Below, piece by piece: positions 15,493 through 23,456 of a stretch of 32,085 nt of DNA. Position numbers and translations under genes: made by a program. The DNA lies in the NCBI GenBank assembly GCA_020073485.1, contig JAIQFB010000039.1, forward strand, positions 1-32,085, in the 5' to 3' direction. The notes under the pieces were generated by a model. It worked only from the letters and a program-made list of their open reading frames with translations. It had not been told where the DNA came from and ran no database searches. Numbering within the stretch: position 1 is the first letter of the stretch; the number at the start of each line of letters is the position of its first letter. The DNA is from Terriglobia bacterium (GTDB lineage Bacteria > Acidobacteriota > Terriglobia > Acidiferrales > UBA7541).

Positions 15493-17034
15493 TTACACGA
15501 GCGCCACGCGCGGCACTTCGGCGCGGCGAGCGCCGCGCTGGCGCTTGCGCATTTCGCTGCGCAGCACGTCAGCCAGCGTGGCGACGCCGCGGGCGATATC
15601 GCGTTCGCTGAGCCCGGTGAATCCAAGGCGCAGCGTGTTCGGCTGCGGATTCTGGAAATAGAAATAGCGTCCCGGAGCGAACAGCACGCCCCGCTCGCGC
15701 GCGTGAATCAGCAACTCGTTCGAATCGAATCCGGCGGGCAACTCAAGCCAAACGCACATGCCGCCCTCAGGACGCGTCCATTGTGTTCCAGGTGGCATAT
15801 GAGCCACGAGCGCGTGCTCCAGCGCGGCCAGTCGCCCGCTGTAGGCCTTGCGCATGCGTTCCAGGTGGCGAACTAACTTCCCGCGCCGCATGTATTCCGC
15901 CAGGATGGATTGCGCCAGATGGCCGGTGTGCAAATCGGTCGATTGCTTCACCAGACGCAGCCGGTCGATGACGTTCGCCGGCGCCAGAACCCATCCGACA
16001 CGCAGTCCCGGAAATGCAATTTTCGAAAAGCTGTCGATTTGCACAACCAGATTCGAACGATCCAGCTGCTTGAGAGACGGAACCAGCTCGCCCCGGGCCC
16101 GCAGCCGCGCATAAATGTGATCCTCAATCACAGGCACCTGGAAGCGCGCCGCTATTTCCAGCAGACGGCGCCGCTCGGGCACCGGAAGCGTGGTGCCGGT
16201 GGGGTTATGAAAATCCGGCGTGAGGACGATCATTTTCACGCGGTTCTGCAGCAGCACGGACTCAATCGCCGAAACGTCCACCCCGGGCACCTTGCCGGGA
16301 CCGGTCTCGGTCTTCATCGGCACGCCCAGTATTCGAACGCGCGCCCCGGAAAAAATCGCCAGCGCGCCCGGGTAGGTGGGATTTTCGATGACGATGGTGT
16401 CGCCGGGCCGCAAAAATGCCTTGCACAGCAGATCGAGGCCCTGCTGGCCGCCGTCGGTGATCAGTATGTTTTCATCCGTGACACCGTAGCCTTCCTCGCA
16501 GAGCATTTCGATCAACGCCTGCTTCAGCGGAGGGTAGCCATCGGACGAGCCGAATTGCAGAATGTCCGGTCCTTCCCGCCGCCAGACGGTGTTGGTGCAA
16601 TTCCGAAGCTCCTCGATGGGAAAAAATTCGGACGCGGGCCGGGCCATCAGAAACGAGATGGCCCCGCGCGGTGCAGCCTGGGTCAGACGGCTCAGCATTT
16701 CCTCGCCGCGCTCGTCGGCAAACAGGGCTTCCCATCGCAGTCCGCCGTGCACGGGCGTGGCCGGAGGAGGAGCATGAATTTCCTTGACCTCACCATCGCT
16801 GCAAATAAAAGTGCCGCGGCCCACGTGCCCGCTGATCAGGCCTTCGGATTCGAGTTCGGCGTAGGCGTTGGCGACCGTGGTGCGGTGGACACCAAGTTGC
16901 ACGGCCAGTTCGCGGCTGGCGGGAATGCGGTCTCCGGCGCGGAGGTCGCCGGCATGAACCAGGGCGCGCAGCTGGTCGCGCAGCTGAATATAGAGCGGCA
17001 CGTGGCTTTCGGGCTGTAGATGAAGAGGAATCAT
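15493..17034 (-). CDS. MocR/PdxR-like GntR-family regulator with aminotransferase domain
   Basis: The 513-residue protein fuses an N-terminal GntR winged helix (residues about 10-78, PLYIQLRDQLRALV, SRELAVQLGVHRTTVANAYAE, GHVGRGTFI) to a fold type I aminotransferase domain. The PLP site is intact: Asn277 in FHNPTG, Asp305 and Tyr308 in IEDHIYAR, Lys338 in SFSKIAFPG and Arg345. MocR-family members sense PLP or amino compounds; PdxR members control pdxST. Being directly upstream of the thioesterase, pdxS and pdxT on one strand makes PdxR likely, but a different MocR target is possible. A promoter with repeated TTGG half-sites lies just upstream (17034-17088). Confidence 0.9.
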   Translation of the reverse strand: MIPLHLQPESHVPLYIQLRDQLRALVHAGDLRAGDRIPASRELAVQLGVHRTTVANAYAELESEGLISGHVGRGTFICSDGEVKEIHAPPPATPVHGGLRWEALFADERGEEMLSRLTQAAPRGAISFLMARPASEFFPIEELRNCTNTVWRREGPDILQFGSSDGYPPLKQALIEMLCEEGYGVTDENILITDGGQQGLDLLCKAFLRPGDTIVIENPTYPGALAIFSGARVRILGVPMKTETGPGKVPGVDVSAIESVLLQNRVKMIVLTPDFHNPTGTTLPVPERRRLLEIAARFQVPVIEDHIYARLRARGELVPSLKQLDRSNLVVQIDSFSKIAFPGLRVGWVLAPANVIDRLRLVKQSTDLHTGHLAQSILAEYMRRGKLVRHLERMRKAYSGRLAALEHALVAHMPPGTQWTRPEGGMCVWLELPAGFDSNELLIHARERGVLFAPGRYFYFQNPQPNTLRLGFTGLSERDIARGVATLADVLRSEMRKRQRGARRAEVPRVALV

Positions 17035-17088
17035 TGGCTCTCTCTATTAGTCCAATATATAGCATAAGTGAAGCTCGTATAGAGCCAA
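17034..17088 (-). promoter_or_regulatory. Candidate promoter and operator of the MocR/PdxR-like gene
   Basis: On the minus strand, TTGGCT (17088-17083) and TATGCT (17066-17061), 16 nt apart, form a sigma70-like promoter. TTGGCTCTATA (17088-17078) and TTGGACTAATA (17055-17045) are similar direct repeats starting 33 nt apart, about three helical turns, one covering the -35 and the other the expected start point. TTGGCTCT also recurs inverted, with AGAGCCAA, at 17034-17041 against 17081-17088. The rest of the 315-nt gap to the SDR gene holds repeat A3 at 17141-17241 and nothing else recognised. Confidence 0.5.
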
Positions 17089-17140
17089 ATTGTCTCCCGG
17101 GCTCCAGGCCTGTCTTACAAATGAAAACGCACCCTACGCC

Positions 17141-17241
17141 GTCATTGCGAGTCCCGGAAGGGACCGCGACAAACTTCGCGAGGAATCCCTCCCGGATCGA
17201 TGGAAAAAGAAAGAGGGACTCCTCGCTTCGCTCGGAAAGAC
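17141..17241. repeat. Family A inverted repeat, copy A3
   Basis: Bounded by GTCATTGCGAGT and CTCGGAAAGAC, with interior GTCCCGGAAGGGACCGCG and GAGGAATCCCTC as in copy A2. It lies in the divergent region between the regulator and the SDR gene, and a run of it is read as SERSEES in one frame. Confidence 0.85.
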
Positions 17242-17349
17242 GACGCATTTCTTGGTGTTTGCCTGGGCCGGCTTGCGGGTTACAATTCCCCTCCCTATCG
17301 ACTTGAAAATCATGAAGGGCCGATTCCTGAAACGGAGGAAGTGAGCAGA

Positions 17350-18138
17350 ATGGCGAATGCTAAACCCTTGGAAGGAAAAATTACGATTGTGACGGGCGCG
17401 AGCCGCGGTATCGGCCGGGCCATCGCGCTGCGACTGGCGCGGGACGGGGCCACGATCGTGCTGGCCGCGCGCACGGCGGAAGATTTGTCCAAAGTAGCCG
17501 CGGAGATCAAGGCCGGTGGAGGCGCGGCGACATGCGTCGCGATGGACCTGCGCAATGCCGACGCTCCGGCCGCGCTGGTGAAGGCCGCCATTGACGCGCA
17601 CGGGGCGATCGATATCGTGGTGAACAACGCCGGCGCGACCAAGCGCGGCGATTTTTTTGAGCTGACCGACGCCGATTTTCTGGATGGCTTCGCGCTGAAA
17701 TTTTTCGGCGCGGTACGGTTGACGCGCGCGGCTTGGCCGTACCTGAAGGCGCGGCGCGGCTCCGTGTTGAGCATCATCGGCATCGGCGGGCGCACGCCCG
17801 GCGCGGAATTTGCCATCGGCGGCTCGGTGAACGGCGCCTGCCTGTCATTTGCGAAGGCCCTGGCCGATATCGGCATTCGTGACGGCGTGCAGGTGAACGC
17901 AATCAATCCGGGGCGAATCCGCACCGGCAGGTTCCAGAAAATGGTAGAGGCACAGGCGGCACGCGAGGGAATAAGTCTGGAAGCGGCAATGCAGGAAATT
18001 ATCGGCAAGGCCAGTATTGCGCGAGTGGGAGAACCCGAGGACGTCGCGAATCTGGCGGCGTTTGTATTGTCTCCTGAGTCCCGGTTCCTGCAGGGCGCGC
18101 TGATCGACCTTGACGGGGGGCAGACGAAAACGGTTTGA
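17350..18138 (+). CDS. SDR-family protein lacking the catalytic tetrad
   Basis: The 262-residue protein, from the ATG at 17350 with GGAGG about 11 nt upstream, has the short-chain dehydrogenase Rossmann motif TGASRGIG (15-22) and the NNAG motif (92-95), and the C-terminal DLDGGQ. However the catalytic positions are changed: aligning SIIGIGGRTPGAEFAIGGSV puts Gly144 at the Ser position and Gly157 and Asn161 at YxxxK, and the conserved Asn appears as Lys117. I recall an SDR subgroup with the same substitutions (PRK06125-like), so it is probably a real variant rather than a decayed gene. It may bind NAD(P) without classical chemistry. The in-frame upstream extension across the repeat is unlikely. 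Confidence 0.88.
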   Translation: MANAKPLEGKITIVTGASRGIGRAIALRLARDGATIVLAARTAEDLSKVAAEIKAGGGAATCVAMDLRNADAPAALVKAAIDAHGAIDIVVNNAGATKRGDFFELTDADFLDGFALKFFGAVRLTRAAWPYLKARRGSVLSIIGIGGRTPGAEFAIGGSVNGACLSFAKALADIGIRDGVQVNAINPGRIRTGRFQKMVEAQAAREGISLEAAMQEIIGKASIARVGEPEDVANLAAFVLSPESRFLQGALIDLDGGQTKTV

Positions 18139-18147
18139 GAGGATTGG

Positions 18148-18246
18148 TTAGGACAGCCTTCAGCCTGTCCGGTCTTGAGGCGGGATGTCAACCGGAAAAC
18201 CAAACAGGCTGCCCTTCGCGATCCTCAGGATTAAAAGCCTGTTTCC
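18148..18246. repeat. Family B repeat with expanded arm, copy B5
   Basis: Inverted relative to B3. From GGTTAGGACAGCCTTCAGCC to AAACAGGCTGCCCTTCGCGA and on to TAAAAGCCTGTTTCCC. The expanded arm holds ATCCTCAGGAT, a small palindrome, inside CAAACAGGCT...AGCCTGTTT. It lies in the convergent junction between the SDR and a two-TM protein. Confidence 0.8.
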
Positions 18247-18264
18247 CTTGATCCGGACCGGTCG

Positions 18265-18549
18265 TTACGACTTGTAGAGCCGGATCCAGGCCCAGAAGCC
18301 CGCAGTTCCCAGCAAAGAAATGCCGGTCACGATGGCCACGATAACAATGACGCGCGCGAGGCGGTTCATCCGGCCAACCAGCGCCGGCTGGTCGCCCGCC
18401 ATCACTTCCTGTTCCTTCTGGTTGAGATAGAGCTCGGTGTCCTCTCGTGAGTCCAGGGCATTCCCGTAGATCACGAGGACCACCAGGAACGCCGAAATTG
18501 CGCCGCAAAATCCCAATAGATAATCGAGAATGCTCATCAGGCTGCCCAT
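18265..18549 (-). CDS. Small two-transmembrane protein
   Basis: The 94-residue product starts at the ATG at 18549, with GGGAGG six bases upstream. Two hydrophobic helices are apparent, one near residues 9-28 (LLGFCGAISAFLVVLVIYGN) and one near 64-86 (VIVIVAIVTGISLLGTAGFW). Between them is an acidic loop, DSREDTELYLNQKEQEVMAG. Function unknown; the fold is similar in look to DUF-type small membrane proteins, not recognised by name. Convergent with the SDR gene. Confidence 0.7.
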   Translation of the reverse strand: MGSLMSILDYLLGFCGAISAFLVVLVIYGNALDSREDTELYLNQKEQEVMAGDQPALVGRMNRLARVIVIVAIVTGISLLGTAGFWAWIRLYKS

Positions 18550-18754
18550 AAATTCCTCCCGACACTTGCTACAAAATCCTTCGCGTTTACAAAAATCAGC
18601 TTGGCTCTTTTTCCGGCCCTCTTCAGTGCACGGCGTCACCCGGCCACGTGACACAAATCACGCGCGAAAATTGATACGACGCCACCCCAATTGGCAACGC
18701 GCGATTACCAGTTGGCGGGCACGTGCAGCGCAAGCCTCGAAGTGGTAAGCTCGC

Positions 18755-19618
18755 GTGGAACCCATGCGATCTCTGACAAGATTCGCCGAAGTCGCGCTGG
18801 CTGCGGCATTGCTCCTAATGACAGGAGCAGTCGCGCGGGCGCAATCCTCCGAACAAGCGGCGGCCAGGAAGAAAGTGATCGCCGATCTTAAGGAAGTGGG
18901 CTACGCCGGCGACGTCATGGCGCAGGTGCGATTGGGCGTGATCTACCTGACCGGCGATGGCGTGCCGAAAGACGACGTGGAAGCCGTGAAATGGCTGCGA
19001 CTGGCCGCCGATCAGGATAACCCCGTCGCCGAGCGCTACCTGGCCGAAATGTATTTCAAGGGCCGCGGCGTGGCACCAGACAACGAAGAGGCCGCGAAAT
19101 GGCTGCGCATGGCCGCCGATCAGGGCGACGCGCAGAGCCAGTACAATCTTGCCGTGCTCTACTCACAGGGCCAGGGCGTTCCCAGAAATTTGAAGGAATC
19201 GCTGAACTGGATGACCAAGGCGGCGGAGCAAAACCTGGCGGCCGGACAGATGGGCCTGGGCGTGGCTTACGGGAACGGCGACGGAGTGCTTGCGAATCCG
19301 GCCCTGGCCGCAGCGTGGTATCAAAAAGCAGTAGATCAGAACTACGTGCCGGCCATCAATAATCTCGCCATGCTGATGGCGACCACCACGAATGCGCAGG
19401 TGCGAAACCCCAAGCAGGCGATCGCCCTGGCGACGCGAGCGGTCGGCGGCGGGAGCAATCCCGATTACCTCAATACGCTGGCGGCAGCGTATTTCGCCGA
19501 CGGTCAGACCGACCAGGCCGTGGCGACGGAAGAAAAGGCGCTGGCGCGCGACCCGGAAAACGATTCGTACAAGAAAGCGTACGAGAAATACCAGGCCACC
19601 GCGCACGCGAGCCGCTGA
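18755..19618 (+). CDS. Secreted Sel1/TPR-repeat protein
   Basis: The 287-residue product begins with a signal peptide ending near ARAQS (the ATG at 18764 is an alternative start to the GTG at 18755). Sel1-like repeats of about 36 residues follow: AQVRLGVIYLTGDGVPKDDV, PVAERYLAEMYFKGRGVAPD, AQSQYNLAVLYSQGQGVPRN and AAGQMGLGVAYGNGDGV, then a less regular one and a final TPR. Such solenoids mediate protein interactions in the periplasm; partner unknown. No strong ribosome site is visible. Confidence 0.88.
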   Translation: MEPMRSLTRFAEVALAAALLLMTGAVARAQSSEQAAARKKVIADLKEVGYAGDVMAQVRLGVIYLTGDGVPKDDVEAVKWLRLAADQDNPVAERYLAEMYFKGRGVAPDNEEAAKWLRMAADQGDAQSQYNLAVLYSQGQGVPRNLKESLNWMTKAAEQNLAAGQMGLGVAYGNGDGVLANPALAAAWYQKAVDQNYVPAINNLAMLMATTTNAQVRNPKQAIALATRAVGGGSNPDYLNTLAAAYFADGQTDQAVATEEKALARDPENDSYKKAYEKYQATAHASR

Positions 19619-19665
19619 ATGGACAATTTTTCTGGAAAAACAATCTGCAACAAAAACAAAGTATC

Positions 19666-19754
19666 GTCATTTCGAAGCCGCTCCTGCGGGTGAGGAATCT
19701 CTCTTTCTTTTAACAATTAAAGCCCGGAGAGATTCCTCACTCGTTCGGAATGAC
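19666..19754. repeat. Family A inverted repeat, copy A4
   Basis: Ends are GTCATTTCGAAG and TTCGGAATGAC, and both arms include GTGAGGAATCTCTC against GAGAGATTCCTCAC. It lies between the Sel1 protein and the deacetylase gene, whose ribosome site follows closely. Confidence 0.85.
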
Positions 19755-19803
19755 GACGATTTTTTATATTAGCCAGAGCATGGACGCCTCCAAGGAGAAA
19801 CGA

Positions 19804-20676
19804 ATGAAGCTTTGGGACCGTGTGGAATACAGCGCGATTGTGGACCGCAAACCGCTGCGCCTTCCGGACAATAAGACCGTGGCCGTCTGGCCGCTGGTGA
19901 CGTTCGAGGTGTGGGATCCGGACGGGCCGCTGCCCCGTACCATATTGACGCCGCCGCAAGGCGTGCTGTTCATTCCCGACGTGCCCAACTGGAGCTGGTC
20001 GGAATACGGCGCGCGCGTGGGGTTCTGGCGCATGAAGGCGGCGCTCGATAAGCGAGACATGAAAGCGGTGTTCTGCATCAACGCTTCGGTGATCGAACGG
20101 TACCCGCGCATCTGCGAAGCCGCACTCGAATCTGGATGGGAATTCATGGGCCACAACCTGATTCAGAAACCCATGCATGCCATGCCCAACGAGGAAGAAG
20201 CGATTTTGAAGAGCGTCGAGATGATTCAGAAGTTCACGGGAGCGAAGCCGCGCGGCTGGATGGGGCCCGGACTCACCGAGACGCATCACACACCCGAGCT
20301 GCTGGTGAAGGCGGGCGTGGAATACACCGTGGATTGGGTGCTGGACGATCAGCCTTGCGTCATCAAGACCGCAGAGGGACCGCTGTACAGCGTGCCGTAT
20401 TCGGTGGAAGTAAACGACGTGGTGCTTATGGCCATCGAAAAGCATAGCTCGTCCGAACTTTTTGAGCGTGCCTTGGCGACCTGCGACCGCTATCTTTCCG
20501 AAGGGCCCGAGCAGGCGCGCGTGCTTTCCCTCGCCTGCCATCCATATCTGCACGGAGTGCCGCACCGCATCGGATATTTCGAGAAATGCCTGGACGAGCT
20601 TTCAGCCAAGAGCGGCGTGATGTTTACCACCGGCGGGAAGATCCTGGATTGGTATAAGGCGGCGCGTGGAATGTGA
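19804..20676 (+). CDS. Polysaccharide deacetylase-family protein (PuuE-like)
   Basis: I prefer the ATG at 19804 (290 residues) because AAGGAG lies about seven to eight bases upstream, over in-frame ATGs at 19780 and 19750. The sequence matches the NodB/CE4-like barrel of the PuuE subgroup: VWPLVTFEVWDPDGPLPRTI, ESGWEFMGHNLIQKPM, GWMGPGLTETHHTPELLVKA, LACHPYLHG and the C-terminal FTTGGKILDWY. The NodB TFDDG motif is replaced by TFEVW. PuuE is a metal-independent allantoinase; an amide or ureide hydrolase role is inferred, but the substrate is unknown. Convergent with the NHL gene. Confidence 0.85.
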   Translation: MKLWDRVEYSAIVDRKPLRLPDNKTVAVWPLVTFEVWDPDGPLPRTILTPPQGVLFIPDVPNWSWSEYGARVGFWRMKAALDKRDMKAVFCINASVIERYPRICEAALESGWEFMGHNLIQKPMHAMPNEEEAILKSVEMIQKFTGAKPRGWMGPGLTETHHTPELLVKAGVEYTVDWVLDDQPCVIKTAEGPLYSVPYSVEVNDVVLMAIEKHSSSELFERALATCDRYLSEGPEQARVLSLACHPYLHGVPHRIGYFEKCLDELSAKSGVMFTTGGKILDWYKAARGM

Positions 20677-20683
20677 TTCCAGC

Positions 20684-20707
20684 AGCACAGCCAGAAGTGG
20701 CTGCGCT
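20684..20707. repeat. Short hairpin repeat between convergent genes, copy B11
   Basis: AGCACAGCCA, loop GAAG, TGGCTGCGCT: a 10-bp stem with one mismatch. It resembles other short copies in layout and lies in the convergent gap, where it could end both messages. Confidence 0.65.
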
Positions 20708-20734
20708 ACTTAAACCCGCTCGCGGAATCGTTTT

Positions 20735-21922
20735 TTACTTGCTGACCAATTTAAATTTCTGAACGCGGCGGCCGTCCACCGACTCACCCACATACAGATT
20801 GCCCTTGGAGTCCAGCGCCATGGTGTGCGCGTGCATGAATTCGCCCACCTGGTGGCCGGGTCGCCCGAAGCTGCCCACCACGCGGCCGCCCGCGCGTTCC
20901 ACGATATCGATTTCCTCGTCGATTTCGTTGATCACGTACATGTACTTCTGAGCGGGATCGAGAGAGAACTCAACCGAGGAAGCCGATCCGACTTGCGCCG
21001 CATCCTTGCTGGCGCCGCTGGCCGATGGCGGAAGCGGGGTCCAGATCTTGTAGCTGAAGGGCATGTCCTTAATAAAATTGCCCTTGGTGTCGAAGACCTG
21101 CAGGCGATTCATCCAGCGGTCGCAGGCATAGACTAGCTCGTCGTTGCTGACGCGCACGCAGTGAATGGTGGGGCGGGCCGCGGTCGCGGCCTCTTCCGGC
21201 GATCGGTGCAGGTTCCACTGGCGCAAATATTTCCCGGTCTTGTCGAACACGACGATCCGGAAATTATTGTTGCCCTTCCCTTTCGCGTGTCCGTCGGCGA
21301 CGTAGACGTCGCCATTGTGCGGATCGAATCCGATTTCCGAAACGCGGAAAAATTGCGATGTGCTCTTGTTCAGGGGCGTGCCCATCACGGTGCCGTCAGA
21401 GGAATCGAAAACGCCCTTCTTCCCGATTTGCAGCAGGAGTTCCTTGCCGTCGTGCGAATACTCCTGCACGATGCCGTCCTCGGATCCGTCGATCCACACG
21501 TGGCCTTCTTTATCGACCGCGCAGCCGTGAAGATCCTTCGGCAGAAGTTTCGGATCGCCCCAGGAGTTGACCACCTTGCCGTCGGCGTCAAACTCAATCA
21601 CCGGCGGCGCGGGCTGCCCGGCGTTCAACTCGTCGTTGGTCAAGCCCTCCTGGTGGCCGTCCATTCCGCCGACGTCGCTCACACGCTGGGCGATGAACAC
21701 GTGATCCTGGGAGTCCACGCACACGCCGCCCATCTCGCCGGTCACCCAGCGGTTGGGCAAAGGTTTTGGCCAAGAAGGATCCACTTCAAACTTGGGCACG
21801 CCCAACTGCGCCCGTATGGGCAAAGGAGAAAAAATCATGACCGCGAAAAGCAGGCTCCCGCTGGCCAAAGTCATCAAGCGAAAATTAAGATTCCGATTCA
21901 CGAGCACCTCTGCCTCCTCCAA
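20735..21922 (-). CDS. Secreted NHL-repeat six-bladed propeller protein
   Basis: The 395-residue product has a signal peptide within residues 16-38 (MTLASGSLLFAVMIF, cleavage near IRAQ). The mature part has NHL/propeller blades: MGGVCVDSQDHVFIAQR, DLHGCAVDKEGHVWIDGS, VSEIGFDPHNGDVYVADG, a blade with FDTKGNFIKD and a last one with HTMALDSKGNLYVGE. It resembles the lyase-type propellers (peptidyl-alpha-hydroxyglycine amidating-lyase-like) but activity is uncertain. The start codon among three candidates (ATG 21922 or later GTGs) is not settled. Divergent from the MFS gene over a 187-nt gap in which no clear operator was seen. Confidence 0.85.
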   Translation of the reverse strand: MEEAEVLVNRNLNFRLMTLASGSLLFAVMIFSPLPIRAQLGVPKFEVDPSWPKPLPNRWVTGEMGGVCVDSQDHVFIAQRVSDVGGMDGHQEGLTNDELNAGQPAPPVIEFDADGKVVNSWGDPKLLPKDLHGCAVDKEGHVWIDGSEDGIVQEYSHDGKELLLQIGKKGVFDSSDGTVMGTPLNKSTSQFFRVSEIGFDPHNGDVYVADGHAKGKGNNNFRIVVFDKTGKYLRQWNLHRSPEEAATAARPTIHCVRVSNDELVYACDRWMNRLQVFDTKGNFIKDMPFSYKIWTPLPPSASGASKDAAQVGSASSVEFSLDPAQKYMYVINEIDEEIDIVERAGGRVVGSFGRPGHQVGEFMHAHTMALDSKGNLYVGESVDGRRVQKFKLVSK

Positions 21923-22109
21923 CCCAATCCGTTCGCAGTATAAATGAGAACTTTCGAGCAGAGAGTTTATCAGGTGCTATGGTACTGTTCGAGAACAATT
22001 CACTGCCTGTATTTCTTTTTTCATTCGGACGCAGCGGGGCGCGCGGTACAATATGCGGCACGGTTTTCAAACGGGGATTCGGAGTTAACTCAACTTCCGG
22101 GAAACAAGA

Positions 22110-23345
22110 ATGACGGCAACGCAAGTCGAGATTCCGCTCGAGGTAGGCACCAGGCCCGTCTTCAAGATCCTGACGGCGATCAGCTTTTGCCACCTCTTGA
22201 ACGATCTGCTTTCATCCCTGCTGCCCTCGATCTACCCGCTCCTGGCAAGCAACTTCCATTTGAATTACATGAAGGTGGGGCTTATTACGCTTACCTACCA
22301 GACGACCGCTTCCCTGCTCCAGCCGCTGATCGGGCTGCGCACGGATCGGAAGCCGATCCCGTATTCCCTGCCCTTTGGAATGGGATCCACGCTGATCGGG
22401 CTGCTGCTGCTGTCGATCGCTGGAAGCTTTGCGACGATCCTCATCGCTTCGGCAATCGTGGGCACGGGGTCGTCGGTCTTTCATCCGGAGTCGTCGCGGG
22501 TCGCGCGAATGGCGTCGGGAGGACAGCATGGCCTGGCGCAATCGCTGTTTCAGGTGGGCGGAAACATGGGACTGGCGCTGGGGCCTTTGATGGCGGCATT
22601 GATTGTTCTGCCGCGAGGGCAAATCAGCATTGCCTGGTTTTCGGGCGCGGCTTTGATGGGCATTCTCATGCTGACCAGCGTCAGCGGCTGGGCCAAGCAT
22701 CACCGCGCGATCAAAAAGAGATTCACAGCAGCGGATACCGGAGAGCACGTGAATCTTTCCCGGAAAAGGATCGGATGGTCCATTGCCATCCTGATGGCGC
22801 TTTTGTTTTCAAAATTCGTTTATCTGGCCAGCCTGACCAGCTACTACACGTTTTACCTGATGAATAAATTCCAGGTGTCTATTCAGAGCGCGCAGATTCA
22901 CTTGTTTGTCTTTCTGGGCGCCGTGGCCATGGGCACGATCGCCGGAGGCCCGATCGGCGACCGCATCGGGCGCAAGCGCGTCATCTGGTGCTCGATTCTC
23001 GGGGTCCTGCCGTTCACGCTGGCTTTGCCATACGCGAATCTTTTCTGGACAGAAATTCTGAGCGTGTTGATCGGCCTGATTCTGGCCTCGGCGTTTTCCG
23101 TGATTGTCGTGTACGCCCAGGAACTCGTCCCTGGAAGAGTGGGAATGATTTCGGGCCTGTGTTTCGGGTTCGCCTTCGGGATGGCCGGCCTCGGCGCGGC
23201 GATTCTGGGCGAGTTGGCCGATTTGACCAGCATCAATTTTGTGTATTTGGTTTGCTCCTTCCTGCCGGCGGTGGGTCTGCTCACCGCGTTCCTGCCGGAT
23301 ATAGAGCGCGGGAAATTGCGGACGGCAGAAGCGGAGGCCGTGTGA
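22110..23345 (+). CDS. MFS transporter, Fsr (fosmidomycin-resistance)-like
   Basis: The 411-residue protein has about 12 hydrophobic helices. ISFCHLLNDLLSSLLPSIYP in the first helix, GIGS-like loop GTGSSVFHPESSRVARM and QSLFQVGGNMG match the Fsr branch of the major facilitator superfamily, which exports fosmidomycin in E. coli. The motif GDRIGRKRV (286-294 region) is the internal MFS loop signature in the second half. The real substrate is unknown. It starts at ATG 22110 with a weak GGGAAA upstream. It ends just before a short hairpin. Confidence 0.9.
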   Translation: MTATQVEIPLEVGTRPVFKILTAISFCHLLNDLLSSLLPSIYPLLASNFHLNYMKVGLITLTYQTTASLLQPLIGLRTDRKPIPYSLPFGMGSTLIGLLLLSIAGSFATILIASAIVGTGSSVFHPESSRVARMASGGQHGLAQSLFQVGGNMGLALGPLMAALIVLPRGQISIAWFSGAALMGILMLTSVSGWAKHHRAIKKRFTAADTGEHVNLSRKRIGWSIAILMALLFSKFVYLASLTSYYTFYLMNKFQVSIQSAQIHLFVFLGAVAMGTIAGGPIGDRIGRKRVIWCSILGVLPFTLALPYANLFWTEILSVLIGLILASAFSVIVVYAQELVPGRVGMISGLCFGFAFGMAGLGAAILGELADLTSINFVYLVCSFLPAVGLLTAFLPDIERGKLRTAEAEAV

Positions 23346-23358
23346 AAACGCGGTGCGT

Positions 23359-23386
23359 GTAGCGCCCGCCCGAATGCGGGCGCTAC
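23359..23386. repeat. Perfect hairpin repeat GTAGCGCCCGC
   Basis: GTAGCGCCCGC, loop CCGAAT, GCGGGCGCTAC: an exact 11-bp stem. It sits 14 nt after the MFS stop. It shares the GTAG...CTAC ends with the other short hairpins (7753) although the core differs. Without a T-run it is a hairpin repeat that may act as a terminator. Confidence 0.8.
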
Positions 23387-23456
23387 AAAGACCTGCCAAT
23401 GTTGTTCCCTTGGCTAGCCCCCGAAGCCCCGCACGTCCAAAACCCACTGTGCCAAA

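Noticed and set aside
17046-17248. Short frames translating to SERSEES peptides as possible small genes
   Set aside because: These readings recur wherever family A repeats occur and reflect the repeat sequence, not a protein. There is no ribosome site.
1855-19754. Repeated sequences considered as a CRISPR array
   Set aside because: The copies are kilobases apart with genes between them, differ in sequence, and no cas gene is present.
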